A stretch of DNA of 64,000 bases, taken from contig NZ_JBBELO010000027.1 of NCBI RefSeq assembly GCF_037404875.1, forward strand, positions 1 to 64,000. Direction: 5' to 3'. Of the stretch, positions 8,592 through 16,724 are shown piece by piece. This DNA is from Orlajensenia sp037404875 (GTDB taxonomy: Bacteria; Actinomycetota; Actinomycetes; Actinomycetales; Microbacteriaceae). The position numbers were made by a program, and so were the translations under genes. The stretch's first letter is position 1, and each line of letters opens with the position of its first letter. The notes beneath the pieces were generated by a model. It had not been told where the DNA came from and did no database searches. It saw only the letters and a program-made list of their open reading frames with translations.

Positions 8592-10019
8592 ATGGACCGC
8601 ACCCTGGAGTGCATCACCGACTGGATCACCCGCCAGCGCTGGTACGCCGCGAAAGACCGCAGCCCCCAGCTGCGCGTGATCGGCCAGTGCGCCCTGCCCG
8701 GGGCGAGCGACGAGGTCTCTTGCCACGTGCTGCTGCTGCTGGACGACGCCTCCCGGCCGGCCGTGCTGTACCAGGTGCCGCTCGCCGTGCGCTCAGCACT
8801 CCTGCCGGGCGCCGGCCACCGTCTCATCGGCCGGCTCGAGAGCGGCTCCTACCTCTACGACGGCCCCCACGATCCGGCCTTCGCCGACGCGCTCCTGGCC
8901 GTGATGCTCGATCAGAGCACCGCCACCGAGGGCGACGTTGCCCTGTTCGGCGAACGATCCTCTCGTGCGGGCTTCCGCGACGCCTCGGCCATGACGTCCC
9001 GCGTGCTCGAGGGCGAGCAGTCCAACACCTCGATCATCTACACGCCCACGGATGCGGGATCCCCGGTGATCGCCAAGGTCTTCCGGCAACTGCACCACGG
9101 CGAGAATCCCGACGTGACGCTCCAGACCGCGCTGGCCGAGGCAGGGTCGCCCTACGTGCCCGGCTCCGTCGGATCCGTCATGGGCGAGTGGAACGACGTC
9201 GGCCGCTCCTCCGGCCGGGCGCGGGGGCATCTCGCCTTCGCGCAGGAGTTCTTCACGGGCGTCGAAGACGCCTGGCGGGTCGCACTGCGCGCGGCTGCCG
9301 CCGGCGAGAACTTCACCGAGCAGGCGCGCGCGCTCGGCCGGGCGACCGCCGAGGTGCACCGACTGCTGGCCCGCCTCTTCCCGACGACGGATGCCACCCC
9401 CGGCGATGTCGCGGCGGTGGTGCTCGGCTGGCACGAGCGCCTGGCGACGGCTGTGGCCGAGATCCCTCAGCTCGCCGAGCAGCGGCAGAGCATCGAGGAG
9501 ATCTACGATGCGGCCCAGCAGGCCGTCTGGCCCCCGCTGCAGCGCGTGCACGGCGACTATCACCTCGGCCAGGTGCTCAGCGTGCCCGACCGGGGCTGGG
9601 TGCTGCTGGATTTCGAGGGTGAGCCGCTGCGCACGATGACCGATCGGGTGCGGCCCGACGTCGTACTGCGCGACCTGGCCGGCATGCTGCGTTCCTTCGA
9701 CTACGTCGCGGGCTCCGTGGGAATGAACGATCCGCACGCCGACTCGGGCGCTCTCAGCACCTGGGCGAACGACGCCCGGCGCGCCTTCCTCGGCGGCTAT
9801 GCCGAGGCATCCGAGCTCGACCTGCGCGCCTACCTCGCGCTGCGCGACGCGTTCGAACTCGACAAGGCGGTCTACGAGGCGCTCTACGAGCACCGCAACC
9901 GCCAGTCCTGGCTGCCGATCCCCATTCTCGGCATCGTGCGCGTGCTCGAGAGGGAGCTGCCGAACACCCCGGGTGCGGCAGACCTGCTGGCCGAACTGGA
10001 CGAGACCCGCCAGGCCTGA
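8592..10019 (+). CDS. Maltokinase-like phosphotransferase
   Basis: A 475-residue kinase of the aminoglycoside-phosphotransferase-like fold, resembling actinobacterial maltokinase (Mak/Pep2), which makes maltose 1-phosphate from maltose and ATP. The N-terminus LECITDWITRQRWYAAKDR is typical of the mak cap domain. The catalytic loop HGDYHLGQVL starts at H320, and LLDFEGEP carries the metal-binding Asp near 340. The ATG at 8592 is preceded by TACGGT at 8580-8585 with a 6-nt gap, fitting a leaderless mRNA. An in-frame ATG at 8523 overlapping the treZ stop is the alternative. No treS, glgE or glgB gene is present here. Confidence 0.85.
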   Translation: MDRTLECITDWITRQRWYAAKDRSPQLRVIGQCALPGASDEVSCHVLLLLDDASRPAVLYQVPLAVRSALLPGAGHRLIGRLESGSYLYDGPHDPAFADALLAVMLDQSTATEGDVALFGERSSRAGFRDASAMTSRVLEGEQSNTSIIYTPTDAGSPVIAKVFRQLHHGENPDVTLQTALAEAGSPYVPGSVGSVMGEWNDVGRSSGRARGHLAFAQEFFTGVEDAWRVALRAAAAGENFTEQARALGRATAEVHRLLARLFPTTDATPGDVAAVVLGWHERLATAVAEIPQLAEQRQSIEEIYDAAQQAVWPPLQRVHGDYHLGQVLSVPDRGWVLLDFEGEPLRTMTDRVRPDVVLRDLAGMLRSFDYVAGSVGMNDPHADSGALSTWANDARRAFLGGYAEASELDLRAYLALRDAFELDKAVYEALYEHRNRQSWLPIPILGIVRVLERELPNTPGAADLLAELDETRQA

Positions 10020-10050
10020 TCGCCATGAGCGAGCGAGCGGCGCGGCGTGC

Positions 10051-10080
10051 TTGACCGGTTCTCGCCGAACGTGCCAGACT
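10051..10080 (+). promoter_or_regulatory. Candidate promoter for the ABC exporter pair
   Basis: A -35-like TTGACC (10051-10056) and a weak -10-like CAGACT (10075-10080), 18 bp apart, lie about 120 bp before the first ABC gene. The intervening leader holds no clear structure. The match to the -10 consensus is modest, so this is tentative. Confidence 0.3.
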
Positions 10081-10200
10081 TCAGGGTTGCGTCATCGTAG
10101 ACAGCCCGGCTCTTCAGCGCCCGACGGGATGTCGGTGGCGGGGGGAAGACTTCTCCTGCCGCGCTCGCGACACGCAGCCTCAAACCCTCAGGAGATCTCC

Positions 10201-11934
10201 ATGCTTGCGCGAATACTCATTCGCTACCTGAAGCCCTACCGATGGCTGCTGCTGGGAGTGCTGGTCTTCCAGTTGCTCTCCGCTCTCGCCTCGCTCTACC
10301 TGCCCAGCCTGAACGCCGACATCATCGACAACGGAGTCTCCAAGGGCGATACCGGTTACATCTGGTCACGCGGCGGATTCATGCTCGTGATCTCGCTCGG
10401 CCAGATCGTGGCTGCCGTCATCGCCACCTACTTCGCCGCACGTGCCGCGATGCGGGTCGGCCGCGATATCCGCAACGACGTGTTCGACAAGGTGAGCGCG
10501 TTCTCGGAGCGCGAGGTCTCGCAGTTCGGGCCGGGCTCGCTCATCACCCGCAACACCAACGACGTGCAGCAGGTGCAGATGCTCGCCATGCAGGGCGCCA
10601 CCATGCTCGTGAGCGCTCCCCTGCTCGCCATCGGCGGCATCATCATGGCCCTGCGACAGGATGTCGGGCTCAGCTGGCTGATCTGGGCATCGGTCATCGT
10701 CATCCTCGTGGTCGCCGGCATCGTCATCACCCGCATGGTGCCGCTGTTCCGCTCGTTCCAGAAGCGCCTCGACGCGGTGAACCGCATCCTGCGCGAGCAG
10801 CTGACGGGCATCCGCGTGGTGCGGGCCTTCGTGCGCGAACGCATCGAGGAGAAGCGCTTCCGCGGCGCGAACACCGACATCATGGACGTCGGGCGCCGCG
10901 TCGGCACCCTGTTCATCACCCTGTTCCCCCTGTTCATGCTCGTGCTGAACGTGACGGTGATCGGGGTCATCTGGTTCGGCGCCACGGAGGTCAACGACGG
11001 CACGGTTCAGATCGGCACGCTCTTCGCGTTCATGCAGTACGTGGGCATCATCCTCGGCGGCGTGCTCATGGCCGCCTTCACGACCATCATGATCCCGCGT
11101 GCCGCGGTCTCCGCTGAGCGCATCGGCGAGGTGCTGGCCAGCGAGTCGACCCTCGCTCGGCCCGCCGATGCCGTCTCGGCGTTCCCCGAGGTCGGCACCG
11201 TGCAACTCGACGGCGTCGAGTTCGCGTATCCCGGAGCGGAGCATCCGGTTCTGCACGGCATCAGCTTCCGCGCCGAGCGCGGCCAGACCGTGGCCATCGT
11301 CGGCTCGACCGGCGCGGGCAAGACCACGCTCGTCTCGCTCATCCCGCGGCTCTTCGATGCGACCGGCGGATCGGTGAAGGTCAACGGCGTCGACGTGCGC
11401 GAGGCCGACCTCGACCGGTTGTGGAAGACCATCGGCCTCGTGCCCCAGCGGCCATTCCTCTTCGCTGGCACGGTCGCATCCAATCTGCGGTTCGGCCGAG
11501 AAGAGGCGACGGATGCGGAGCTGTGGCACGCGCTCGAGATCGCGCAGGGCCGCGACTTCGTGGCCGACATGGAGGGCGGCCTGAACGGTCGCATCGCCCA
11601 GGGCGGCACCAACGTCTCGGGCGGCCAGCGCCAGCGCCTGGCCATCGCCCGCGCGATCGTGCACCAGCCCGACATCCTCGTATTCGACGACTCGTTCTCG
11701 GCGCTCGACCTCATGACCGACGCCAAGCTCAGGCAGGCGCTCTGGCGTGAGTTGCCCGACGTGACGAAGATCGTCGTCGCCCAGCGCGTATCGACCATCG
11801 CGGATGCCGACCGCATCGTCGTGCTCGACGACGGCGGCATCGTGGGCATCGGCACGCACGACGAGCTCATCGAGTCGAGCGAGACCTACCGCCAGATCGT
11901 GGAATCCCAGCTCGGAGTGGAGGCATCGGCATGA
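10201..11934 (+). CDS. ABC exporter subunit A (permease-ATPase fusion, degenerate ATP site)
   Basis: A 577-residue ABC half-transporter: six membrane helices (about 15-310) then an ATPase domain. Walker A is GSTGAGKTT near 367-375 and the signature VSGGQRQ is near 472. Walker B reads ILVFDDSFSALD, so the catalytic Glu is replaced by Asp. That is the mark of the degenerate partner in heterodimeric exporters such as TM287/288. The ATG has an AGGAG ribosome binding site 6 nt upstream. Its stop overlaps the next gene by 4 bp (ATGA). Multidrug or lipid export is likely; the substrate is unknown. Confidence 0.9.
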   Translation: MLARILIRYLKPYRWLLLGVLVFQLLSALASLYLPSLNADIIDNGVSKGDTGYIWSRGGFMLVISLGQIVAAVIATYFAARAAMRVGRDIRNDVFDKVSAFSEREVSQFGPGSLITRNTNDVQQVQMLAMQGATMLVSAPLLAIGGIIMALRQDVGLSWLIWASVIVILVVAGIVITRMVPLFRSFQKRLDAVNRILREQLTGIRVVRAFVRERIEEKRFRGANTDIMDVGRRVGTLFITLFPLFMLVLNVTVIGVIWFGATEVNDGTVQIGTLFAFMQYVGIILGGVLMAAFTTIMIPRAAVSAERIGEVLASESTLARPADAVSAFPEVGTVQLDGVEFAYPGAEHPVLHGISFRAERGQTVAIVGSTGAGKTTLVSLIPRLFDATGGSVKVNGVDVREADLDRLWKTIGLVPQRPFLFAGTVASNLRFGREEATDAELWHALEIAQGRDFVADMEGGLNGRIAQGGTNVSGGQRQRLAIARAIVHQPDILVFDDSFSALDLMTDAKLRQALWRELPDVTKIVVAQRVSTIADADRIVVLDDGGIVGIGTHDELIESSETYRQIVESQLGVEASA

Positions 11935-14042
11935 GCACCGAAACGTCGAAGCGCGGCGCACGCCGCGGACGCAGCGTCGAGCCGCAGGTGCTGACCGAAG
12001 ACGAATTGCGCGATCAGGAGCTCGCCGAGCAGGCTCGCCAGAACTCGGGCGACTGGGACAGCGTCAAGCCCGGGAAGGCACAGGACTTCGGAGCGAGCTT
12101 CCGACGGATGCTCGGCCTGCTGTCGCCGTGGAAGTGGTCCTTCGTCTTCGTCTCCCTCCTCGGGGCCATCGGCGTCGTCCTCACGGTGATCGCCCCGAAG
12201 GTGCTCGCCGAGGCAACGAACATCATCTTCGAGGGCTTCATCTCGCTGCAGCTGCCCTCGGGCGTCACGAAGGCGCAGGTGGTCGAGGGGCTGCGCAACT
12301 CGGGCAAGGACGACCTCGCGAACATCGTGCAGGCGGCGACGCTCACACCGGGCGCGGGCATCGACATGGCACGCCTGAGCCAGGTCGTCGCGATCGTGCT
12401 CGTGCTGTACGTCGTGGCATCCGTTCTCTCGTGGATCCAGGGCTACGTGATCAACGTCATCATGGTGCGTGCCATGTGGCGCCTGCGCGAAGACGTCGAG
12501 GCGAAGCTGCACCGCCTGCCGCTGAGCTACTTCGACCGGATGCAGCGCGGCGAGCTCATCTCGCGCGTCACGAACGACATCGACAACATCACCCAGACGA
12601 TGCAGCAGTCGCTCTCGAGTGCGCTGACGAGCGTGCTCACCGTGGTGGGCGTGCTGATCGCCATGTTCTCGATCTCGTGGCAGCTCTCGCTCGTCGCCCT
12701 CGTGGCGCTGCCGCTCATGGCCGTGATCTTCGGCGTCATCGGGCCGAAGTCGCAGGCCGCGTTCGGCGTGCAGTGGAAGAAGGTCGGCCGCCTCAACGCC
12801 CGCGTCGAGGAGTCGTTCTCGGGTCACGCCCTCGTCAAGGTGTTCGGTCGCGAGCAGGATGCGAGCGAGAAGTTCCGCGCCGAGAACGAGGAGCTCTACG
12901 CGGCCTCCTTCAAGGCGCAGTTCCTCTCGGGCGTCATCATGCCCGGCATGATGTTCATCGGGAACCTCTCCTACGTCGGCATCGCCGTTCTGGGCGGACT
13001 GATGGTCGCCTCCGGACAACTGCGGCTCGGCGACGTGCAGGCCTTCATCCAGTACTCGCAGCAGTTCACCCAGCCGCTGGCCCAGCTCGGCGGCATGGCC
13101 GCTGTGGTGCAGTCGGGAACGGCATCGGCCGAGCGCGTCTTCGAGTTGCTCGACGCCGATGAGGAGGACCCCGACGCCACCGACGCCCCGGCCCCTGTGG
13201 AGGGTGACGGCCGCATCGAGTTCCAGAACGTGTCGTTCTCCTACACGCCGGAACGCCCGCTCATCCGTGACCTCTCGTTCAGCGTCAATCCCGGACAGAC
13301 GGTGGCGATCGTCGGGCCGACCGGCGCTGGGAAGACGACGCTCGTCAACCTGATCATGCGCTTCTACGAGCTCAGCGGAGGTCGCATCCTGCTCGACGGG
13401 CAGAACATCGCCGACCTGCGCCGGCACGACGTGCGCGCCCGTACCGGAATGGTGCTGCAGGATCCGTGGCTGTTCGCCGGGAGCATCCGCGAGAACATCC
13501 GCTACGGCCGACAGGACGCGACCGATGAGGAGATCATGGCGGCCGCCCGCGCCACCTACGTGGACCGCTTCGTGCACTCCCTGCCCGACGGGTACGACAC
13601 CGTGCTCGACGAGGATGCCTCGAACGTCTCGGCGGGCGAGAAGCAGCTGATCACCATCGCCCGCGCCTTCGTCGCGGCACCCTCGGTGCTCATCCTCGAC
13701 GAGGCCACCTCGTCGGTCGACACCCGCACCGAGCTGCTGCTGCAGCACGCGATGGCCGCGCTGCGTTCCGGTCGCACCTCGTTCGTCATCGCGCACCGTC
13801 TCTCGACGATCCGCGATGCCGACCTCATCCTCGTGATGGAGCACGGCGACATCGTCGAGAAGGGCACGCATGACGAACTGATCGCAGCGAAGGGCGCCTA
13901 CTGGCGCCTCTACAACTCGCAGTTCGAGCAGGCGGCGACTGATCTCGACGCCGAGGCCTCCGCCCTCGTCACCGCTCCGCCCGAGCAGCCGGGCGCCGAC
14001 ACCACGTTCGGCACCGGCGAGGACGCCTCGGCGCTGCTGTGA
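11931..14042 (+). CDS. ABC exporter subunit B (permease-ATPase fusion)
   Basis: A 703-residue ABC half-transporter with a charged cytoplasmic N-terminal extension of about 60 residues, six membrane helices and an ATPase domain. Walker A is GPTGAGKTT, and Walker B is intact with the catalytic Glu (LILDEATSSVD). Its signature motif is altered to VSAGEKQ. This complements subunit A, so the pair should form one working ATP site (Walker motifs of B, signature of A) and one degenerate site. It also has an acidic tail after the ATPase. The start overlaps the upstream stop (ATGA). Confidence 0.9.
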   Translation: MSTETSKRGARRGRSVEPQVLTEDELRDQELAEQARQNSGDWDSVKPGKAQDFGASFRRMLGLLSPWKWSFVFVSLLGAIGVVLTVIAPKVLAEATNIIFEGFISLQLPSGVTKAQVVEGLRNSGKDDLANIVQAATLTPGAGIDMARLSQVVAIVLVLYVVASVLSWIQGYVINVIMVRAMWRLREDVEAKLHRLPLSYFDRMQRGELISRVTNDIDNITQTMQQSLSSALTSVLTVVGVLIAMFSISWQLSLVALVALPLMAVIFGVIGPKSQAAFGVQWKKVGRLNARVEESFSGHALVKVFGREQDASEKFRAENEELYAASFKAQFLSGVIMPGMMFIGNLSYVGIAVLGGLMVASGQLRLGDVQAFIQYSQQFTQPLAQLGGMAAVVQSGTASAERVFELLDADEEDPDATDAPAPVEGDGRIEFQNVSFSYTPERPLIRDLSFSVNPGQTVAIVGPTGAGKTTLVNLIMRFYELSGGRILLDGQNIADLRRHDVRARTGMVLQDPWLFAGSIRENIRYGRQDATDEEIMAAARATYVDRFVHSLPDGYDTVLDEDASNVSAGEKQLITIARAFVAAPSVLILDEATSSVDTRTELLLQHAMAALRSGRTSFVIAHRLSTIRDADLILVMEHGDIVEKGTHDELIAAKGAYWRLYNSQFEQAATDLDAEASALVTAPPEQPGADTTFGTGEDASALL

Positions 14043-14055
14043 GCGCCGAGACCTC

Positions 14056-14394
14056 CTAGGCGCTGACCGCGAGTTCGGACTGTCGTTCCGGCTGAGCCTC
14101 CAACTCGGGCTGCAGTCGGATCGACAGTCCGTTCGTCGTATTGGCCTGGCGGGCGAGGTCGTTCAACACTTCGCGACTGAGCGCGGGAGCGACCGGTTCG
14201 GAGAAGGTGAACCGCAGCGGAATGGTGGCATGGATCCACAGAGTCCGGGGGCCGGTGTCATCGCCCTCGGTGTAGTTGACGGCGAAACTCTCGTTGCGCC
14301 GAAGCTTGTCGACGATGACCACCTTGAGGTGCGCGAGGAGGAGATCATCGATTTCAACCGAGAACCCGGCCGAGCCATAGAATAACGTGCCCAC
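14056..14394 (-). CDS. DUF7882-like small protein
   Basis: A 112-residue protein beginning GTLFYGSAGF and containing LLLAHLKVVIVDKLRRNESF. This pattern is typical of a small family found across Microbacteriaceae (I recall it as DUF7882) that is often mislabelled as an ATP-dependent DNA ligase. The function is unknown. The frame is open up to 14577, but the GTG at 14394 gives the family N-terminus and the upstream part looks non-coding. It converges with the ABC exporter operon and is divergent from the GAF-ANTAR gene. Confidence 0.75.
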   Translation of the reverse strand: MGTLFYGSAGFSVEIDDLLLAHLKVVIVDKLRRNESFAVNYTEGDDTGPRTLWIHATIPLRFTFSEPVAPALSREVLNDLARQANTTNGLSIRLQPELEAQPERQSELAVSA

Positions 14395-14575
14395 AATCGA
14401 TCCGATCGTAAAGGGGCGAGGTCCTGGCCCGTATGACTTGAGTCTACAACGCAATGCGCTTGTCGTTCCTGTCGATTCTCCCCCAATCCTGCCCAACCCT
14501 CGAGAGTTCGCTGCACGGCCGAACGCGCTCCGCGCGGTGAGTGCCGAGGCAGGACAGTAAGTAGGATGTTGCCTC

Positions 14576-15292
14576 ATGGGATCAGAACGCGAGCGGCAGC
14601 TCGTCGAGACATTCGTCAGTCTCGCCGATACGCTCGTCGCAGACTACGACCCCGTAGAGGTCCTGCAGATGCTGGTCGAGCGGTGCGTCAGCCTGCTGGA
14701 TGTGACCGACGCGGGCATCCTGCTCGACGACGGCAGAGACGGGCTCAAGGTGGCCGCGGCGACGAGTTCGCGCAGCGAGTCGGTCGAGCTGATCGAGTTG
14801 AGCTTCTCCGAGGGGCCCTGCGTCGAGGCGTACCGCACCGGCACGACGCTCTCGGTGCCGAACATCGCCAGCCTCTATGCGCAGTGGCCCCGCTTCGCCA
14901 CCGCCGCCGGCCAGATGGGCTACCAGGCCGTGCATGCCATTCCCATGCGGTTGCGGGACACCACGATCGGCTCGCTGGACCTGCTGCACGACGCACCCGG
15001 GAAGATCAGCGAAGAGGACCTCACCGTTGCGCGTGCGCTCGTCGAGGTCGCCACCATCAGCATCCTTCAGGGACGCATCGCCGATGAATCGGCCATTTCC
15101 CGGGACCAGCTGCAGAAGGCGCTCGAGAGCCGGGTCGCCATCGAACAGGCCAAGGGCGTGATCGCGCAGGCCGAGGGCATCGGCGTGAACGACGCCTTCC
15201 TCAAGCTGCGCGCGCACGCTCGCGCGGCCCGACGCCTGCTCACCGAGGTCGCCCGTGACGTCGTGGAGAACGGCTGGGTCGTCGGCGGCTGA
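14576..15292 (+). CDS. GAF and ANTAR domain-containing antiterminator
   Basis: A 238-residue regulator with a GAF sensor domain (about 20-170) and a C-terminal ANTAR RNA-binding domain (about 178-235, with AIEQAKGVIAQAEGIGVNDA). ANTAR proteins bind paired hairpins in nascent mRNA and prevent termination. Actinobacteria carry many GAF-ANTAR proteins of unknown signal. A -10-like TAGGAT at 14562-14567 lies 8 nt before the ATG, so the transcript is likely leaderless. Its RNA target is not evident nearby. Confidence 0.88.
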   Translation: MGSERERQLVETFVSLADTLVADYDPVEVLQMLVERCVSLLDVTDAGILLDDGRDGLKVAAATSSRSESVELIELSFSEGPCVEAYRTGTTLSVPNIASLYAQWPRFATAAGQMGYQAVHAIPMRLRDTTIGSLDLLHDAPGKISEEDLTVARALVEVATISILQGRIADESAISRDQLQKALESRVAIEQAKGVIAQAEGIGVNDAFLKLRAHARAARRLLTEVARDVVENGWVVGG

Positions 15293-15307
15293 GCTCGCCT
15301 CGCCGCT

Positions 15308-15520
15308 TCAGTCGCGCGGTCGGTGCAGCCCCGCTCCGACGTCGAGATCGTCCCCGCCCTCGAGGTCGGGCCCGTCGGGGTTCGTGATGTCGGCACCCTC
15401 GAAGAACGGATCCAGGCCGAGTTCCTCGTCGTGCTCCCGGCGAAGCTGTGCCTGCGTTCGGTCGTCGTCGGCGTAGCCCCGCTCGTCGGGGATGTCGGCG
15501 TCGTTCGGGAATTCGCTCAT
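15308..15520 (-). CDS. Small acidic hypothetical protein 1
   Basis: A 70-residue, strongly acidic protein starting MSEFPNDADIPDERGY, with several DD/EE clusters and predicted disorder. No family is recognised. It lies 17 nt downstream of another small acidic gene on the same strand, so the two are probably co-transcribed. It belongs to a set of similar short MSD/MSE-type proteins scattered over this window. Confidence 0.6.
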   Translation of the reverse strand: MSEFPNDADIPDERGYADDDRTQAQLRREHDEELGLDPFFEGADITNPDGPDLEGGDDLDVGAGLHRPRD

Positions 15521-15537
15521 CTGATATCTGCTCTCAT

Positions 15538-15735
15538 TCAGGCGCCGTCGGCGCTCTCGTTGCTCGCGTCCGGTTCCCCGGCCGCTTCGGGGTCTTCCTC
15601 AGGTTCGAAGTGACTCGCTCCGGTCGCGCCCACCCCGATGCCGCCGGGCTCGTTCGGAATCGTACCCTCACTGCCCAAGCCGTCCTCCTTGGGCTCCGGT
15701 TCGCTCGGAACCGGCGCCCCAGCCTCGTCGCTCAT
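15538..15735 (-). CDS. Small acidic hypothetical protein 2
   Basis: A 65-residue acidic protein starting MSDEAGAPVPSEPEPKEDG and rich in Glu, Pro and Gly, with no hydrophobic segment. The ATG at 15735 has a GGGGGAGGAG ribosome binding site 5 nt upstream, much better than the GTG two codons earlier. It is followed by the similar 70-residue gene. Function is unknown; the composition suggests an intrinsically disordered, perhaps stress-protective, protein. Confidence 0.65.
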   Translation of the reverse strand: MSDEAGAPVPSEPEPKEDGLGSEGTIPNEPGGIGVGATGASHFEPEEDPEAAGEPDASNESADGA

Positions 15736-15868
15736 GGGCACTCCTCCCCCTGATCATGGTGTGGCTCTTCCTCTTACGTTCCCACTGCTCAGCCCGAAAA
15801 GCGACAGGTTGACAGCCGCGGCCACCGGAGCGCCCGAGCGGACCGGCGATGCGCGCTACAAATGATGC

Positions 15869-16027
15869 ATGGAATACGTCATCGAGTTCGACACCCGTCC
15901 CCAGTTGGTCGGCCCGTTCCATTCGGAGCGCGAGGCCGAGACGGCGGCGCGCACGATCTCCGAGCAACGCGGGGGCGACCAGTGGCGCATCCGCCCCATG
16001 ACCCTTCCTCCCTTCGCTCTGGCGTAG
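15869..16027 (+). CDS. Small hypothetical protein, 52 residues, leaderless
   Basis: A short open frame giving MEYVIEFDTRPQLVGPFHSE followed by REAETAARTI and a C-terminus ending in FALA. It has a balanced amino acid composition and third positions that are almost always G or C. A -10-like TACAAA (15857-15862) lies 6 nt before the ATG, the spacing of a leaderless start. The beginning resembles a beta-strand-turn-helix domain. No family is recognised. Confidence 0.6.
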   Translation: MEYVIEFDTRPQLVGPFHSEREAETAARTISEQRGGDQWRIRPMTLPPFALA

Positions 16028-16092
16028 CACCGCGCCCCATGGGCCGAAGCGGCACGTCGGCCGGGTGAGCCCGCTCCGGTTAGGCTCGATGG

Positions 16093-16155
16093 ATGCGTCG
16101 CACCCGCCGAATCGAGCACCGCACCGGCCGCCGCAGCGCGAGGGTCCCCTCGTGA
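16093..16155 (+). CDS. Candidate 20-residue upstream ORF before the phosphatase gene
   Basis: A TAGGCT -10 box at 16081-16086 would place the transcription start at about 16093, where an ATG opens a 20-codon Arg-rich frame (MRRTRRIEHRTGRRSARVPS). Its TGA (16153-16155) overlaps the GTG start of the histidine phosphatase. The arrangement suggests a leaderless leader peptide with termination-reinitiation. This is inferred only from spacing. Confidence 0.3.
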   Translation: MRRTRRIEHRTGRRSARVPS

Positions 16156-16724
16156 GGCGGGTCGCGCTGGTTCGGCACGGGGAAACCGACTGGAATGCCC
16201 GCGGGGTCATCCAGGGAAGCACGGACATCGAGCTGAACGAGAGCGGTCGAGTGCAGGCCGCGGCAGCGGCGCGGTCCCTGCGCGACTTCGGCGCCACGGT
16301 CGTGGTGAGCTCTCCTCTGAGCCGGGCCTGCGAGACCGCAGCCGTCATCGCTGCCGGCCTCGGGATCGATGCGGCGGGAACCGATCATCGCCTCACCGAG
16401 CGCAACTACGGTGCGGCCGAGGGGGTTGCCGTCACGGATGCGCACCGGCGCTGGCCGCATCACGACTACCCCGGCGCGGAACCCTTCGACCGGGTTGCGG
16501 CTCGGGGTAGCGCGGCCGTCGAAGACCTCGCCGAGGCGTACGAGCGACCCGTCGCGGTCGCCCACGGAACACTGATCCGCGTCACCGTCGAAGCGCTCAC
16601 CGGCGAGCCCGTGCCGCGACTGGACAACGGTGCCATCGTGCTGCTGGAAGACGACGGCAGCGGCTGGCGGTCCCGTCTGGCCGACGAGCCGGTCACCGTC
16701 GACGCCGTCGACGCCGTCGTCTGA
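16152..16724 (+). CDS. Histidine phosphatase family protein
   Basis: A phosphoglycerate-mutase-like phosphatase of 190 residues. The catalytic block RHGETDWN comes at residues 8-15, so the phospho-accepting His is residue 9, and a second His occurs in VAVAHGTLIR. Its role could be sugar-phosphate, cobalamin or house-cleaning phosphatase activity. The GTG at 16152 begins just where family members usually start. An ATG at 16089 and a GTG at 16065 are in frame, but the -10 box TAGGCT (16081-16086) is too close to the former. The convergent gene on the minus strand overlaps its last 259 bp. Confidence 0.8.
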   Translation: MRRVALVRHGETDWNARGVIQGSTDIELNESGRVQAAAAARSLRDFGATVVVSSPLSRACETAAVIAAGLGIDAAGTDHRLTERNYGAAEGVAVTDAHRRWPHHDYPGAEPFDRVAARGSAAVEDLAEAYERPVAVAHGTLIRVTVEALTGEPVPRLDNGAIVLLEDDGSGWRSRLADEPVTVDAVDAVV

